From: Chryseobacterium paludis
GTDB lineage: Bacteria > Bacteroidota > Bacteroidia > Flavobacteriales > Weeksellaceae
NCBI RefSeq assembly: GCF_025403485.1
Contig: NZ_CP099966.1
Location: forward strand, 372,001 to 436,000
Reading direction: 5' to 3'
DNA: 64,000 nucleotides
This document shows positions 55,301-63,910 of this stretch, piece by piece. A model generated the notes under the pieces. That model had not been told where the DNA came from. It saw only the letters and a program-made list of their open reading frames with translations, and searched no databases. The number at the start of each line of letters is the position of its first letter. Positions within the stretch are counted from its first letter, which is position 1. A program made the translations under genes and the position numbers.

Positions 55301-56324
55301 TAAAATTAATACGCTCGGAGAATTTAGAAATGTATTAGAAACTGAAGCGAACACAGTTCCGGAAACTACAATTTACGGATATCATCAAAACCTTCCAATT
55401 GCAAAAATTAAAGGGGCTTCTTATAATCAGGTCCTTATGGCTTTCAATCTGGATCCGGCTAATTATGAAGATTATCTAAATCTTGATATTATTAAAAAAT
55501 CAAATCTAGATGTTGATATACCAACAGAAGGCGCATTAATAGCCGCACTAGATACCTTCAGAAGTAATGCACAATTGAAAAACTATGAAATTACAACATA
55601 TACTTATGATCCAGGAATAGGAGTAACGTCTATGACCTTACCCAATGGCATTAGAGAATATTACAAATATGATCTAGCCAATAGGTTATCGAAGATACTG
55701 GACAAAGACAATAACTTTATAAAAGAAATAAAATATGGAAATGCGCCGATAAAATTTTATAATCGTAAAATAACCAGGATTTTGTCACGTAATAATTGTA
55801 ATGCTTATAGCGAAGATGGTGGACAGTATAGTTATGTTGTTCCACAATATACATATTCTTCAGTCATAAGCCAGGCCGATGCAGATCAACAGGCCGAAAA
55901 TGAAATCAATACCACAGGGCAAAGTCAAGCGAATGCCAGTTTGCCATGTACACCTAAAACGATATGTACGTTATCTTTTGCGAATAATTTTATCCGTAGA
56001 TCTCACCCTTCAGTCCCAGAAATATATAAATTACCTAATGCTCCAAAGGTATATTTTGATTTTTCATTCTCTGGATATCCTATCAATGCCGACTATTGGA
56101 GTAGTTATGTTACTGTAGGATATGTGTCCGGCTGTATTACTAAACCAGACTATTTTCTATATGAAGAGGTTCCGGGAGGTTTATTTGGCAATACACCTGC
56201 TAACCGTACATGGCAGATTGGAATTTCAACAGCCGGAGAGATCAGGGCTAAGATAGTGTCAGGATCAGTAGGTAATAATTCATATAACGCTATTAAGTTT
56301 CAATTTTCTAGTGAACAACAATAA
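52359..56324 (+). CDS. Large RHS-related protein with DUF5977-like tail
   Basis: 1321 residues. The N-terminus looks secreted. The body has the 'STGNTGSVDISIPI' and NSTGVKINRDADLFGVNWDI opening of Bacteroidetes RHS-like shell proteins, and later YD-type repeats (EYYKYDLANRLSKILDKDNN). Near residue 1170 the segment YTYSSVISQADADQQAENEI is a DUF5977 unit. There is no DPxG core and no toxin tip, so it likely forms a cocoon or partner for the next protein, comparable to TcB. Linked to its neighbours by an 8-bp gap. Confidence 0.8.
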   Translation: MKKEKINLASLRNTLGTYLFIPALCLSHSYKGQDQFNSNSQITQSVLDASSFSTGNTGSVDISIPITNISIENFNIDVKLKHNSTGVKINRDADLFGVNWDINAVGLISREIKGLPDELPQMVILESNLGGCTKLSQMQNVGYFYNRDRVKNFLPAYEAGYPNIPLSVSADLTTNGLSSHFFKPPRFFTPPTDDPGLLKDYEPDVFTVIIPGYKAFKFFFDLDKKIVISSDDNYRISHVEQDGEIASFEVIDKNGTKFKFSNKEKRKLSNLKTEFENAGILENKDISASIETPPVLGLLCAGYDQSHVDNFKKQYTKSWYLDLITNTHEETISFTYKNLELYSITPAYGKKPYTSDYIIYPNNEDYGYITWEYSPFGGSYPVSHFRFLQSALVTTTPIIKSISNKDKIVYLNEGNLREDIFNNTYTQYKEIKSIDVWTYTGPRLLLGLDYFFTYFPNSIPDTFKKIQTFDFDYFYSFSNGGSNSAKYAYANKRLFLNSITQKVGDEGIIKYYLTYNGDLNVLPDKQTTKRDLWNYYKENPELNFFHKLYYYPDDGRNNVDLGPVSFYPRQSYTGSEVSILNYYSNYPLRPGYFGDKTPDFNNTSIGSLKSIMTSMGGVTNFIYEPNYIQYYGVKRPSGGIRIKSIENVESGKKNITDFYYGQNSNGVGHVYMNTGINRLTYNPDNTTRFDQNAPHFSDFIKLNFLDEASTITYYDEVKKVKNDENGNSKGYTVSKYSLFKDNNHTGFQLGNVFYKSNIFSSYSLIYHHSQNQNMVYYTNNTKDYYPFNEKEDFSEINGYLLNEKTYDSSNVLLKENNYTYDLKVQEYKFLKDDNTGWQPAGSLYKLRKYDYLLQNTLNKDYFNNNTVTTNTTNTYNQLNLLKKVSTVFPDNSIFSNELKYCYETDNSFVSLNRLSEICEEKETKNNKSTIVKYLYKNLNRPKLFIGTDVMGSFYTYYGSDSENVLYTTQTSLNGTTFKDGVKINTLGEFRNVLETEANTVPETTIYGYHQNLPIAKIKGASYNQVLMAFNLDPANYEDYLNLDIIKKSNLDVDIPTEGALIAALDTFRSNAQLKNYEITTYTYDPGIGVTSMTLPNGIREYYKYDLANRLSKILDKDNNFIKEIKYGNAPIKFYNRKITRILSRNNCNAYSEDGGQYSYVVPQYTYSSVISQADADQQAENEINTTGQSQANASLPCTPKTICTLSFANNFIRRSHPSVPEIYKLPNAPKVYFDFSFSGYPINADYWSSYVTVGYVSGCITKPDYFLYEEVPGGLFGNTPANRTWQIGISTAGEIRAKIVSGSVGNNSYNAIKFQFSSEQQ

Positions 56325-56332
56325 AAATAATC

Positions 56333-59300
56333 ATGAAAAAAAACATAACCTCAATATATTTTTTATTTACCTCATGTCTGGCATATGCACAAACTTCGGG
56401 AGAAGCTTATATACAGACAAGAACCTATCTAGAACCGGTTTCTTCTACTAGTTCTGATGCACGGCAAATTCATGAAGTTCAGTATTTTGATGCATTGGGG
56501 AGGCCCAAACAAATTGTAAGCGTAAAAGCAACACCGGGTAGTAAAGATGTTGTGGCCCATATTGAATATGATAGCTTTGGTAATCAAACATTAAGTTATC
56601 TTCCCGTTCCTCAGCAGGTAACACTTAATGGTGGCATACATACGAATCCGCTAAGCAATGCCTCGCAATCTGGTGTTTATGCAAATGAAAAAATTTCGTC
56701 AGAGAAAAAATTTGAAGCTTCTCCATTGAACAGGGTTTTAGAGGAAACTCAAGTAGGTAATGCGTGGTCAGCAAAGCCTGTAAAATTTGAGTATAATACA
56801 AATACTGATGGCGAGGTTAAAAAATATACTGCATCTTTTGACTATTCCACTTTCCAATCAGCTATTGATCAATCGGGTACATATGGTGCCAATCAGCTAT
56901 ACAAAAACATTATTACTGATGAGGATAACAATAAAACTATTGAATTTAAAGATGCAGGAGGGCGGCTTATTTTACTTAAAAGAATAATTAGCGATTCAGA
57001 AAGTGCAGATACTTATTACGTGTATAACGAGTATGATCAGCTAGCTTACATTATTCCGCCCAATGCTTCTGCACTTAATTTTTCTCCTGCCGTATTAGAT
57101 CAGCTTTGTTATCAGTTTAAATATGATGATAAAAACCGTATGGTAGAGAGAAAAAATCCAGGAATGGGTTTAGAGTATATGGTGTATAACAAGGCTGATC
57201 AGCTTATCCTTACCCAGGATACTTTGCTTAAGGGAAAAGGACAATGGCTTTTTACAAAATATGATCAGTTTGGAAGAGTCGTTTACACAGGGATCACAAA
57301 TAATACGTCCAGCAGGGTATCGATGCAAAACAGTGCCAATCTGAATAATAATTTATATGAGACTCGGATTGCTACGGCAGGACTGACATCAAATGGTATG
57401 CCTATATATTATACTAAGCTTTCCACTCCTACCAATGTCAGTCAGGTCTTAAGTATTAATTATTATGATAGCTATCCTGTAGGCTCTCCATCAGTACCGG
57501 CTCAGATCTTAGGACAAAATGTATTGCCACAAGATACCCCTGGAAGTATTACAAGTACAAAAGGTATGAAAACAGCTTCATATATAAAGAATATTGAAGA
57601 TGATTCGTGGACAAAGAGTTACGTTTGGTATGATATGAAAGGAAGAATTATAGGGACAAGTCTAGACAATCACCTGGGAGGATATACGAATACAAATATT
57701 CAGTTAGATTTTTCAGGAGTTGTTATTGCTAAAAACACCAATCATGTCAGAAGGCAGGGAGAAAATGGAGTTGCTATAAAAGAACGTTTCATCTACGATG
57801 GACAAAATAGGTTGAAAGAGCATTGGCATAAAGTAGATGATAGACCAGAGGAACTCTTGACTAAAAATACCTACAATGAATTTTCTCAATTATCCAATAA
57901 AACAGTTGGTAATAATCTTCAAAGCATAGATTATGCATATAATATAAGAGGATGGATGACAGATATTAATCCAGCTCAGATGGCATTACCCGATTTAGGT
58001 GGGAAGTTATTTTCCTATAAGATAAAATATAATCAGAAAGATGGGATAACAAATCCCGATCCTGTTTTATTTTCTGGAAAGGATGTAAAACCACGATATA
58101 ACGGGAGTATCTCTGAAGTAGATTGGAGATCAATATCTATACTGGGTGAAATGCCATCTTTGACACCAAAACGATATGGGTATGCTTATGACGGCCTTGA
58201 CAGAATGACTGCAGGTTATTATCAAAATCCTGTTAACCCCAATAGTAAAGAAAGCATAGAGGCTGTGAAATATGATCTAAACGGAAATATCACCAACTTA
58301 TATAGGACTTCCGTTATAAAGAATACAAATAGCACCACTCCTACAACTATTGATAACTTGGAATATATTTATGATCATTTAAATTTCGGCAATAAAATCA
58401 CCAAGATTAATGATCATTCCAATAATCCTACAGGATATGAGGGTGGTGGTGGAAGTATCGATTACGATGCCAACGGGAATATGTTGAAAATGTCTGATAA
58501 GAATATCAGTAAAATATCATACAATTATCTTAATCTTCCAAATAAGATAGTATATGGTGGGATAGACCCTTTAGGAACGTCTTATCTTTACAGAGCAGAT
58601 GGAATGAAACTGCAAAAAATTTCGCCAAGCATGGAATGTGGTATCATTAATTGTTATACTGTGACAGAAACTACTGAATATCTGGATGGATTTCAGTATC
58701 TGAAAAGTGTTACGAACAACGATAATGGTGGCGGGAGCACAGAAATTCTATCTGCTATATTAGAAAAAAGTAAATATGCTCAGCAACAGCAGGCTTTTAC
58801 ACTAGGAGATCAGATTATTGATCCCGGAATTACAGAACCAGGGATAGACCCACCAATAGGAAGTGGTGGTCTTATTCCAGTTGCATTAAAAACTCCTGAT
58901 CTTAAATTTTTTCCTACAGCAGAAGGATATTATGATTATCTCAGAGATCAGTATATTTATCAGTATAAAGATCACTTGGGAAACATACGTATGAATTTTG
59001 CTAAAAACGGAGACTTTATCAGGATAAAAGATGTAAATGATTATTATCCATTTGGTATGAACCATTTAAATACAGGTACAGCTTTTTATATGGCAGGGTC
59101 CTATAATAATTATAAATATAATGGGAAAGAATTAGAAGGCAGCGGGATGTATGATTATGGAGCAAGATTTTATATGCCTGATATAGCAAGATGGGGTGTA
59201 CTTGATCCTTTGATGAATAAGTATGAGAGCGTTTCACCCTATTCATATGTAGCCAATAACCCTGTGAATGCAATTGACCCTGATGGAAAGAAAATATTAT

Positions 59301-60013
59301 TTGTCAATGGTCATTACCAACGCAGCTATGTAGGAAGATATATTTTAGGATCGGACAGAGCGGGAGAAGATTACTGGGGTAATGGATTCCCTTTCCAAGC
59401 AAAGGTTTTCTTTGATGACTTTGCTGAAATAAAAGCATCTAATTTTATTGATGGATCATCATTTATGGGTGGTGATATGAGTGGTCAGGATAGATATGAT
59501 GCAGGATACAAATATGCTAAAGATCATATCAATGATCTTACTGCTAACATGGCGAAAGGAGAAACATTTAAAATAGTGACACACAGTGAAGGATCAGCTT
59601 ATGGAGCAGGAATAGCAAAATATCTTTTGGATAAAGGATATAAGGTGAGTAGTATTGTGCATCTGTCATCAGACGAAGGAGATGAGTTTACAACTCCCAA
59701 AGAGCCAGAAACTTATCAGCTTGTTTATGATGGGGATATGGTTACTGGAAATAAAAAAATTGAAGGAGTAGATAAATTTGGAGTAGTAGATTCGGGCCTG
59801 AGTGCAACCTATGTTCATGGAAGTACTAGAAATAAAGGAGTATTCAAACAAGTACAAGATTTAAAAACTGTTAGAACAGCTAAAAATATAGGTACTGTAA
59901 ATGGAAAGACGAAAACATGGACCTCACAGGACAGTGCTTCTACAAAAAACAAAACAAGTTTTATTAGAATTGATGACGATATAATTTATAATCAGGATGG
60001 GACACACAAATAA
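56333..60013 (+). CDS. RHS toxin with an alpha/beta-hydrolase (lipase-like) C-terminus
   Basis: 1226 residues. A signal peptide is followed by a DUF6443-type start (VQYFDALGRPKQIVSVKATP), many YD repeats, and the RHS core DHLGNIRMNF, YDYGARFYMPDIARWGVLDP, ending NPVNAIDPDG near residue 982. The last 240 residues are a variable tip with THSEG (Ser1085) as nucleophile elbow, GDMV (Asp1135) and VHGS (His1162), a plausible catalytic triad of a lipase or phospholipase. The gene overlaps the next by 17 bp, as effector and immunity genes do. Confidence 0.85.
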   Translation: MKKNITSIYFLFTSCLAYAQTSGEAYIQTRTYLEPVSSTSSDARQIHEVQYFDALGRPKQIVSVKATPGSKDVVAHIEYDSFGNQTLSYLPVPQQVTLNGGIHTNPLSNASQSGVYANEKISSEKKFEASPLNRVLEETQVGNAWSAKPVKFEYNTNTDGEVKKYTASFDYSTFQSAIDQSGTYGANQLYKNIITDEDNNKTIEFKDAGGRLILLKRIISDSESADTYYVYNEYDQLAYIIPPNASALNFSPAVLDQLCYQFKYDDKNRMVERKNPGMGLEYMVYNKADQLILTQDTLLKGKGQWLFTKYDQFGRVVYTGITNNTSSRVSMQNSANLNNNLYETRIATAGLTSNGMPIYYTKLSTPTNVSQVLSINYYDSYPVGSPSVPAQILGQNVLPQDTPGSITSTKGMKTASYIKNIEDDSWTKSYVWYDMKGRIIGTSLDNHLGGYTNTNIQLDFSGVVIAKNTNHVRRQGENGVAIKERFIYDGQNRLKEHWHKVDDRPEELLTKNTYNEFSQLSNKTVGNNLQSIDYAYNIRGWMTDINPAQMALPDLGGKLFSYKIKYNQKDGITNPDPVLFSGKDVKPRYNGSISEVDWRSISILGEMPSLTPKRYGYAYDGLDRMTAGYYQNPVNPNSKESIEAVKYDLNGNITNLYRTSVIKNTNSTTPTTIDNLEYIYDHLNFGNKITKINDHSNNPTGYEGGGGSIDYDANGNMLKMSDKNISKISYNYLNLPNKIVYGGIDPLGTSYLYRADGMKLQKISPSMECGIINCYTVTETTEYLDGFQYLKSVTNNDNGGGSTEILSAILEKSKYAQQQQAFTLGDQIIDPGITEPGIDPPIGSGGLIPVALKTPDLKFFPTAEGYYDYLRDQYIYQYKDHLGNIRMNFAKNGDFIRIKDVNDYYPFGMNHLNTGTAFYMAGSYNNYKYNGKELEGSGMYDYGARFYMPDIARWGVLDPLMNKYESVSPYSYVANNPVNAIDPDGKKILFVNGHYQRSYVGRYILGSDRAGEDYWGNGFPFQAKVFFDDFAEIKASNFIDGSSFMGGDMSGQDRYDAGYKYAKDHINDLTANMAKGETFKIVTHSEGSAYGAGIAKYLLDKGYKVSSIVHLSSDEGDEFTTPKEPETYQLVYDGDMVTGNKKIEGVDKFGVVDSGLSATYVHGSTRNKGVFKQVQDLKTVRTAKNIGTVNGKTKTWTSQDSASTKNKTSFIRIDDDIIYNQDGTHK

Positions 60014-60314
60014 AAACAACACCTATATATTGTTAAAAGCTACAATATATACCATTGGACTTCTTAGTTTGGTATTCTTGTCAAACCTCTGGATTGGCTC
60101 TGAAGAAAATTGGGATGAAATCGTTACGAATGAATTTATTCCTGCCCTTATTACAAGAACTATTTTTTTAATAGTTGCTGGATTATTGTTTTTGGGGATA
60201 TCTTTTGGCCTGGACCATATCTATAAAATAAAGGGAAGGTTTTCAAGAGATTTATTTTTTTTAACGATGTTTTCTCTTGTTCTGAATTTAATAATGATGC
60301 TTGTACGATTCTAA
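59997..60314 (+). CDS. Three-helix membrane protein, candidate immunity to the RHS lipase tip
   Basis: 105 residues with three hydrophobic helices (ATIYTIGLLSLVFLSNLWI; ITRTIFLIVAGLLFLGISFG; LFFLTMFSLVLNLIMMLV). It starts 17 bp inside the RHS gene, in another frame, and is followed by a terminator. Membrane-embedded immunity is what a membrane-attacking lipase would call for. No known family recognised. Confidence 0.7.
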   Translation: MGHTNKNNTYILLKATIYTIGLLSLVFLSNLWIGSEENWDEIVTNEFIPALITRTIFLIVAGLLFLGISFGLDHIYKIKGRFSRDLFFLTMFSLVLNLIMMLVRF

Positions 60315-60383
60315 ATAATTTTTGCGAGAATTAGATCTTTTTTAGCAAAAGCCTTAAATTATTTTGATGTTTGTTTTAAAAGT

Positions 60384-60415
60384 AAAAGAGATTGCCCTTA
60401 GGGGTAATTTCTTTT
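60384..60415 (+). terminator. Terminator of the RHS operon
   Basis: AAAAGAGATTGCCC pairs with GGGGTAATTTCTTTT through one G-T pair; a T-tract (TTTTATTTTT) follows. Confidence 0.65.
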
Positions 60416-60520
60416 ATTTTTAGAAGGAACGGAATATATAGTTCTCGATGGGTTTCAATCCTTCAAACTTAAGTTTTTCCACAAGTCCACATTGACAACA
60501 CCGCCCAAACAACTCTTTTT

Positions 60521-60587
60521 TTTCAATTGAAATTAAACTATCTAGGTGAATCCTTAAAAAACCGAAACTTATTTTTTTCAATTGAAA
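60521..60587. repeat. Two copies of the palindrome TTTCAATTGAAA
   Basis: Copies at 60,521-60,532 and 60,576-60,587, each preceded by a T-run, 55 bp apart. They lie between the active RHS operon and the broken orphan tip and could be a regulator-binding site or recombination mark. The surrounding 60,315-60,680 has no gene. Confidence 0.6.
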
Positions 60588-60680
60588 GAAAAATATATCT
60601 TTGAAAAAGCGATAGAGAAGCGTTCAAAAATTAAGCGGTCACGCGAGGAAAAATGAAGTATAAAAATCTCCAAAAATGGG

Positions 60681-61560
60681 GCAGACTACGGAATGTATGA
60701 TTACGGAGCGAGATTTTATATGCCTGATTTGGGAAGATGAGGTGTTTTGGATCCTTTGGCGGAGAAAATGACGAGATTTAGTCCTTATAACTATGCTTTC
60801 AGTAATCCTATTTTGTTTGTTGATCCTGATGGAAGAGAAGGATTGGGTTGGATTGAACAAAATAGTTTAATTGGTAAATCTTATACTTATGATCCAAATG
60901 TTAATACAACAGCGGAAGCAGAAGCTGGAGGATACAAGGGAGTAAGCAATGTATCTGAAAGTGTTACTATCAATGGAAAAACTACTCTTGCCGGAGTTGA
61001 AATCAATCATTACTCTTATACTTTAGCGTCTAACGGATCAGTATATGATACTCAAGGAAATTCGATTAATTCTGATTTTACTACAGATGGAGGCTCTGCA
61101 ATTAGCAACGTTCAACCAGGATTTGGTGGATTAGGTTTCAATGACGGACCTATTAAGTATGTAGGAGGAGCAGGTGATGTTACTGGAATTTTTGAAGTTG
61201 GAGGAATAGTTCTTTCTTCTTCAGGTGATTCTAACGCACAGTTAGCAGCACTTCCTTTATTAGTATTATCAGGAAATGAAGATGATACTTTAAAAGTTTT
61301 AGCTGCTGAAAAAGGACTTTGGACTTCCACTAAAAATATGTCTGCGGCAGGAAATGCTTTTTCACACTTTAAAAAACATGGAAACGAGTTTCCTGAATTT
61401 GGAAATTCTCTACAATATGCTGAAGGAGCACATCATCTCCAGCAGGAATATTAATAAAAACAAGAACCAATGGAGATATTATGAAGTATCATCCTACAAC
61501 TAATACGTTTGGAGTAACAAATTCTGCCGGAGCACCTAAAACACTCTTTAGACTTAAAGA
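60681..61560 (+). pseudogene. Orphan RHS tip with BECR-type RNase-like toxin, broken
   Basis: It begins inside the RHS core (GMYDYGARFYMPDLGR-stop-GVLDPLAEKM): a TGA at 60,738 replaces the Trp codon of GRWGVLDPL. After the boundary NPILFVDPDG comes a toxin tip with HFKKHGNEFPEFGNSLQYAE then, one frame over at 61,461, TRTNGDIMKYHPTTNTFGV and AGAPKTLFRLKDG. The last motifs are those of EndoU/RNase-like (BECR) polymorphic toxins. A frameshift after EGAHHLQQEY kills it. Typical of a silent, displaced RHS cassette. Confidence 0.75.
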
Positions 61561-61598
61561 CGGAATGAATTATTGATTAAAACAAAAATAAAATTTTT

Positions 61599-61903
61599 AT
61601 GAAAGAATATATTTGTAAAGCCTGTGGATTTAATAACTATCCTGAAGAATTTTGGGAAGATGATAACCCTATGTATATAATTTGTCCATGTTGTGGGTGT
61701 GAATCAGGGATGAAGATTATACTATAGAGTCTGCAAAAGAATATAGAATGGAATGGATAAAAAAGGGAACAAAATGGTTTGATCCATCATCAAAAACCAA
61801 TGATTGGGACTTTTCTTCCCATTTAAAAAAAATTCCTGAAGAATATATAAAAACTCCGCTCAATGAGCGGAGTTTTACTTTTACAATGCAGCAATATTTT
61901 TAA
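61599..61903 (+). pseudogene. Cys-rich immunity-like gene, frameshifted
   Basis: MKEYICKACGFNNYPEEFWE then MYIICPCCGCESG reads in one frame, and after a missing base DEDYTIESAKEYRMEWIKKG and TKWFDPSSKTNDWDF in another, to a TAA at 61,901. The CxxC and CPCC pairs suggest a zinc-ribbon fold seen in many immunity proteins. It directly follows the broken toxin tip and is damaged by a single deletion near 61,714. Confidence 0.65.
61851..61875. terminator. Bidirectional terminator at the end of the orphan RHS cassette
   Basis: Perfect 10-bp stem AAACTCCGCT / AGCGGAGTTT with a 5-base loop; T-tracts on both strands. It lies within the frameshifted immunity frame and 6 bp from the stop of the convergent HTH pseudogene. 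Confidence 0.8.
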
Positions 61904-62190
61904 GTTTAGCAGCTTTAATAAAGGCATCAATAGTCGCAAAAATGTGCACTTTTGTATCACTATAGAGTTCCTGTATTGCTTTTAGTTTTTTCAGAGTATC
62001 GTTGTCGATCTGCTCATACTGTCCGTCTTTTACGAGATAATCCAATGTAACACCAAAAGGATCTGCAATTTTTGTAGCGACATCAATTGACGGCACGTTA
62101 TCCCCACGTTCGTACTTGTCAATCATTACACGAGACACTTCGTTTTTATCTGCCAAATCGCTTTGGAGTTTCGCAAAGAGATGCCAAGGT
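61881..62190 (-). pseudogene. XRE-family regulator, N-terminus lost
   Basis: The frame reads KLQSDLADKNEVSRVMIDKY, then ERGDNVPSIDVATKIADPFG and VTLDYLV, the second half of an XRE HTH, with a normal C-terminal tail. The start of the domain is missing; upstream of about 62,190 the sequence becomes unrelated. On the other strand the 60-codon frame at about 62,190-62,371 (FENNADSKLRYELSFIGHFL) is another unrecognised fragment joined at the same point. Confidence 0.6.
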
Positions 62191-62794
62191 GGATCATATT
62201 GAAAATAAAAAGTCTGCAGAATTTGAAAATAATGCAGACTCAAAACTAAGATATGAATTATCATTTATAGGGCATTTTTTAAATAATTCAGTAAATGGCC
62301 TGGATTATACCAAGCCCCTAATAACCTGTGTTTATAGAGAAAATGACTTGATCAATATAAAACCGGTATAAGAACACCGGTGGAGGAATTTTTTTTGATA
62401 ACAATTGCACTAAGAAAAGTACTCATATCATCAAAGTTTCCAATTTTTATATCCTTTAGCAAAGTTATATCTTACTTTCTTCAAAAACTTATTCAAATTA
62501 TTCAATTGTTTTTTTTATTTATTCCGTTTTTCGGAAGGTCTCTTAGATCTTATTCAATCAACAAAAATAGAATATACATATTGTTGACATGAAAACGTCT
62601 GTTGAGGTTTATTGATAACTTTATAATATTTGATTTTAGACATTAAGTTTAGAAATATCAAAATCTTAGTGTACTCACAAAAATGATTAATCTATAAAAT
62701 TATGCTTTTAGGAAGAAACTTACTACAGTTGAAAACTTATCAAAATTTTTAGTTCTAATCTTAAATCTCAACAAAAAAAGCTAAAAAATTAAAA

Positions 62795-62823
62795 GCCTGC
62801 AATTCAATTGGGAGACTGCAGGC
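62795..62823 (-). terminator. Minus-strand terminator 1
   Basis: GCCTGCA / TGCAGGC stem followed on the minus strand by TTTTAATTTTTT. Confidence 0.6.
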
Positions 62824-62959
62824 CTTCATAAGCATAAACAAAATTATAAGATGATTACTTCTATAAGAATAGCAAATAACTGAACTAAAGACATATTGGA
62901 ATTATTAAAAGTATTGTGCATATATTATTTGTTATTGTATTTAATGAACAATTTAAAAA

Positions 62960-62989
62960 ACCTGGTATGATCAAATTTTCACACCAGGT
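62960..62989 (-). terminator. Minus-strand terminator 2
   Basis: ACCTGGT / ACCAGGT stem followed on the minus strand by TTTTTAAATT. Confidence 0.6.
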
Positions 62990-63030
62990 ACTGATAATAA
63001 TATGTAGATAGTAATAAGTGATCAATTAAA

Positions 63031-63063
63031 AAGCCGGTAAGAAAACTAACTAATTACCGGCTT
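63031..63063 (-). terminator. Minus-strand terminator 3
   Basis: Perfect 10-bp stem AAGCCGGTAA / TTACCGGCTT followed on the minus strand by TTTAATT. Confidence 0.65.
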
Positions 63064-63889
63064 ACCCATAACAAATTATACTATTTATAAAGAATAGTAA
63101 AAACTTCTATGTACGAAGGTAGCTAATGAGTAGAAATTTGGGTATCAAGAATTATTCAACAACTTTCTTATTTTATGCCTGAATTAAATTTTTATTGTTG
63201 AAGAAGGTATGATATAATGATAAGGTGGGTTATAGAGTAGCTAAGTCAACTAACATGAGATTTTCTTAGAAATAAATTTAGATGGATTGTGAAATAGTTA
63301 AATCACCGAATTATATGGAAACTTATCTGATGAATTGAGAGTTGATAATATGTTTATGTTAGGTAAAAAAGAATGTGTGTTAGAATAAAATATGACAAAA
63401 AGGTATTAATTAAAAAGCTTTGCAGATGAATTGCTAAATAGTAATCAGCGGCCAAAAATAGAATAATTTAAGTGTAACATAAATATAATATAGGATGACT
63501 ATTAAGTTTGTACCGCTGATTAGTTTAATTAAGAGTAATTTTAAAAAAAAATAAAAATGCCCATTTCCAAGGCAAAGTTTATTTGCTAATGTTTACAGAT
63601 ACAAATTTACAATCTGTAGTAGTATATATTTAGTCAAATTTATTCTATTACTTATTGACTTTATATTATCTTAGTGTATGTTACTATGGGAGGACTATTA
63701 TTTTTTAGTAAATTTTCCTTATCCATCTGATCTCACTCTTATTCATTTAAATAAACATCCATTTTATTACATAAGATGGTTTGAAGTCATATTCATAGAT
63801 TTCGAAGTAAAACTATAATTTAAAAAAGTTTAATTGGTTCCGAATCCCTATCTTTAAACGGTAATTTTTTTATCATTTGTGTTTTTTCA

Positions 63890-63910
63890 AGTCTCTCAAT
63901 ATGAGAGGCT
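63890..63910 (+). terminator. Plus-strand terminator near the right edge
   Basis: AGTCTCTCA / TGAGAGGCT (one G-T pair) followed by TTTTTG. No coding gene precedes it, as with the hairpin at 5,615. Confidence 0.6.

Noticed and set aside
62380..62592. 70-codon hydrophobic plus-strand frame
   Set aside because: Phe/Ile-rich composition is expected from poly-T sequence; no signal or neighbour supports it.
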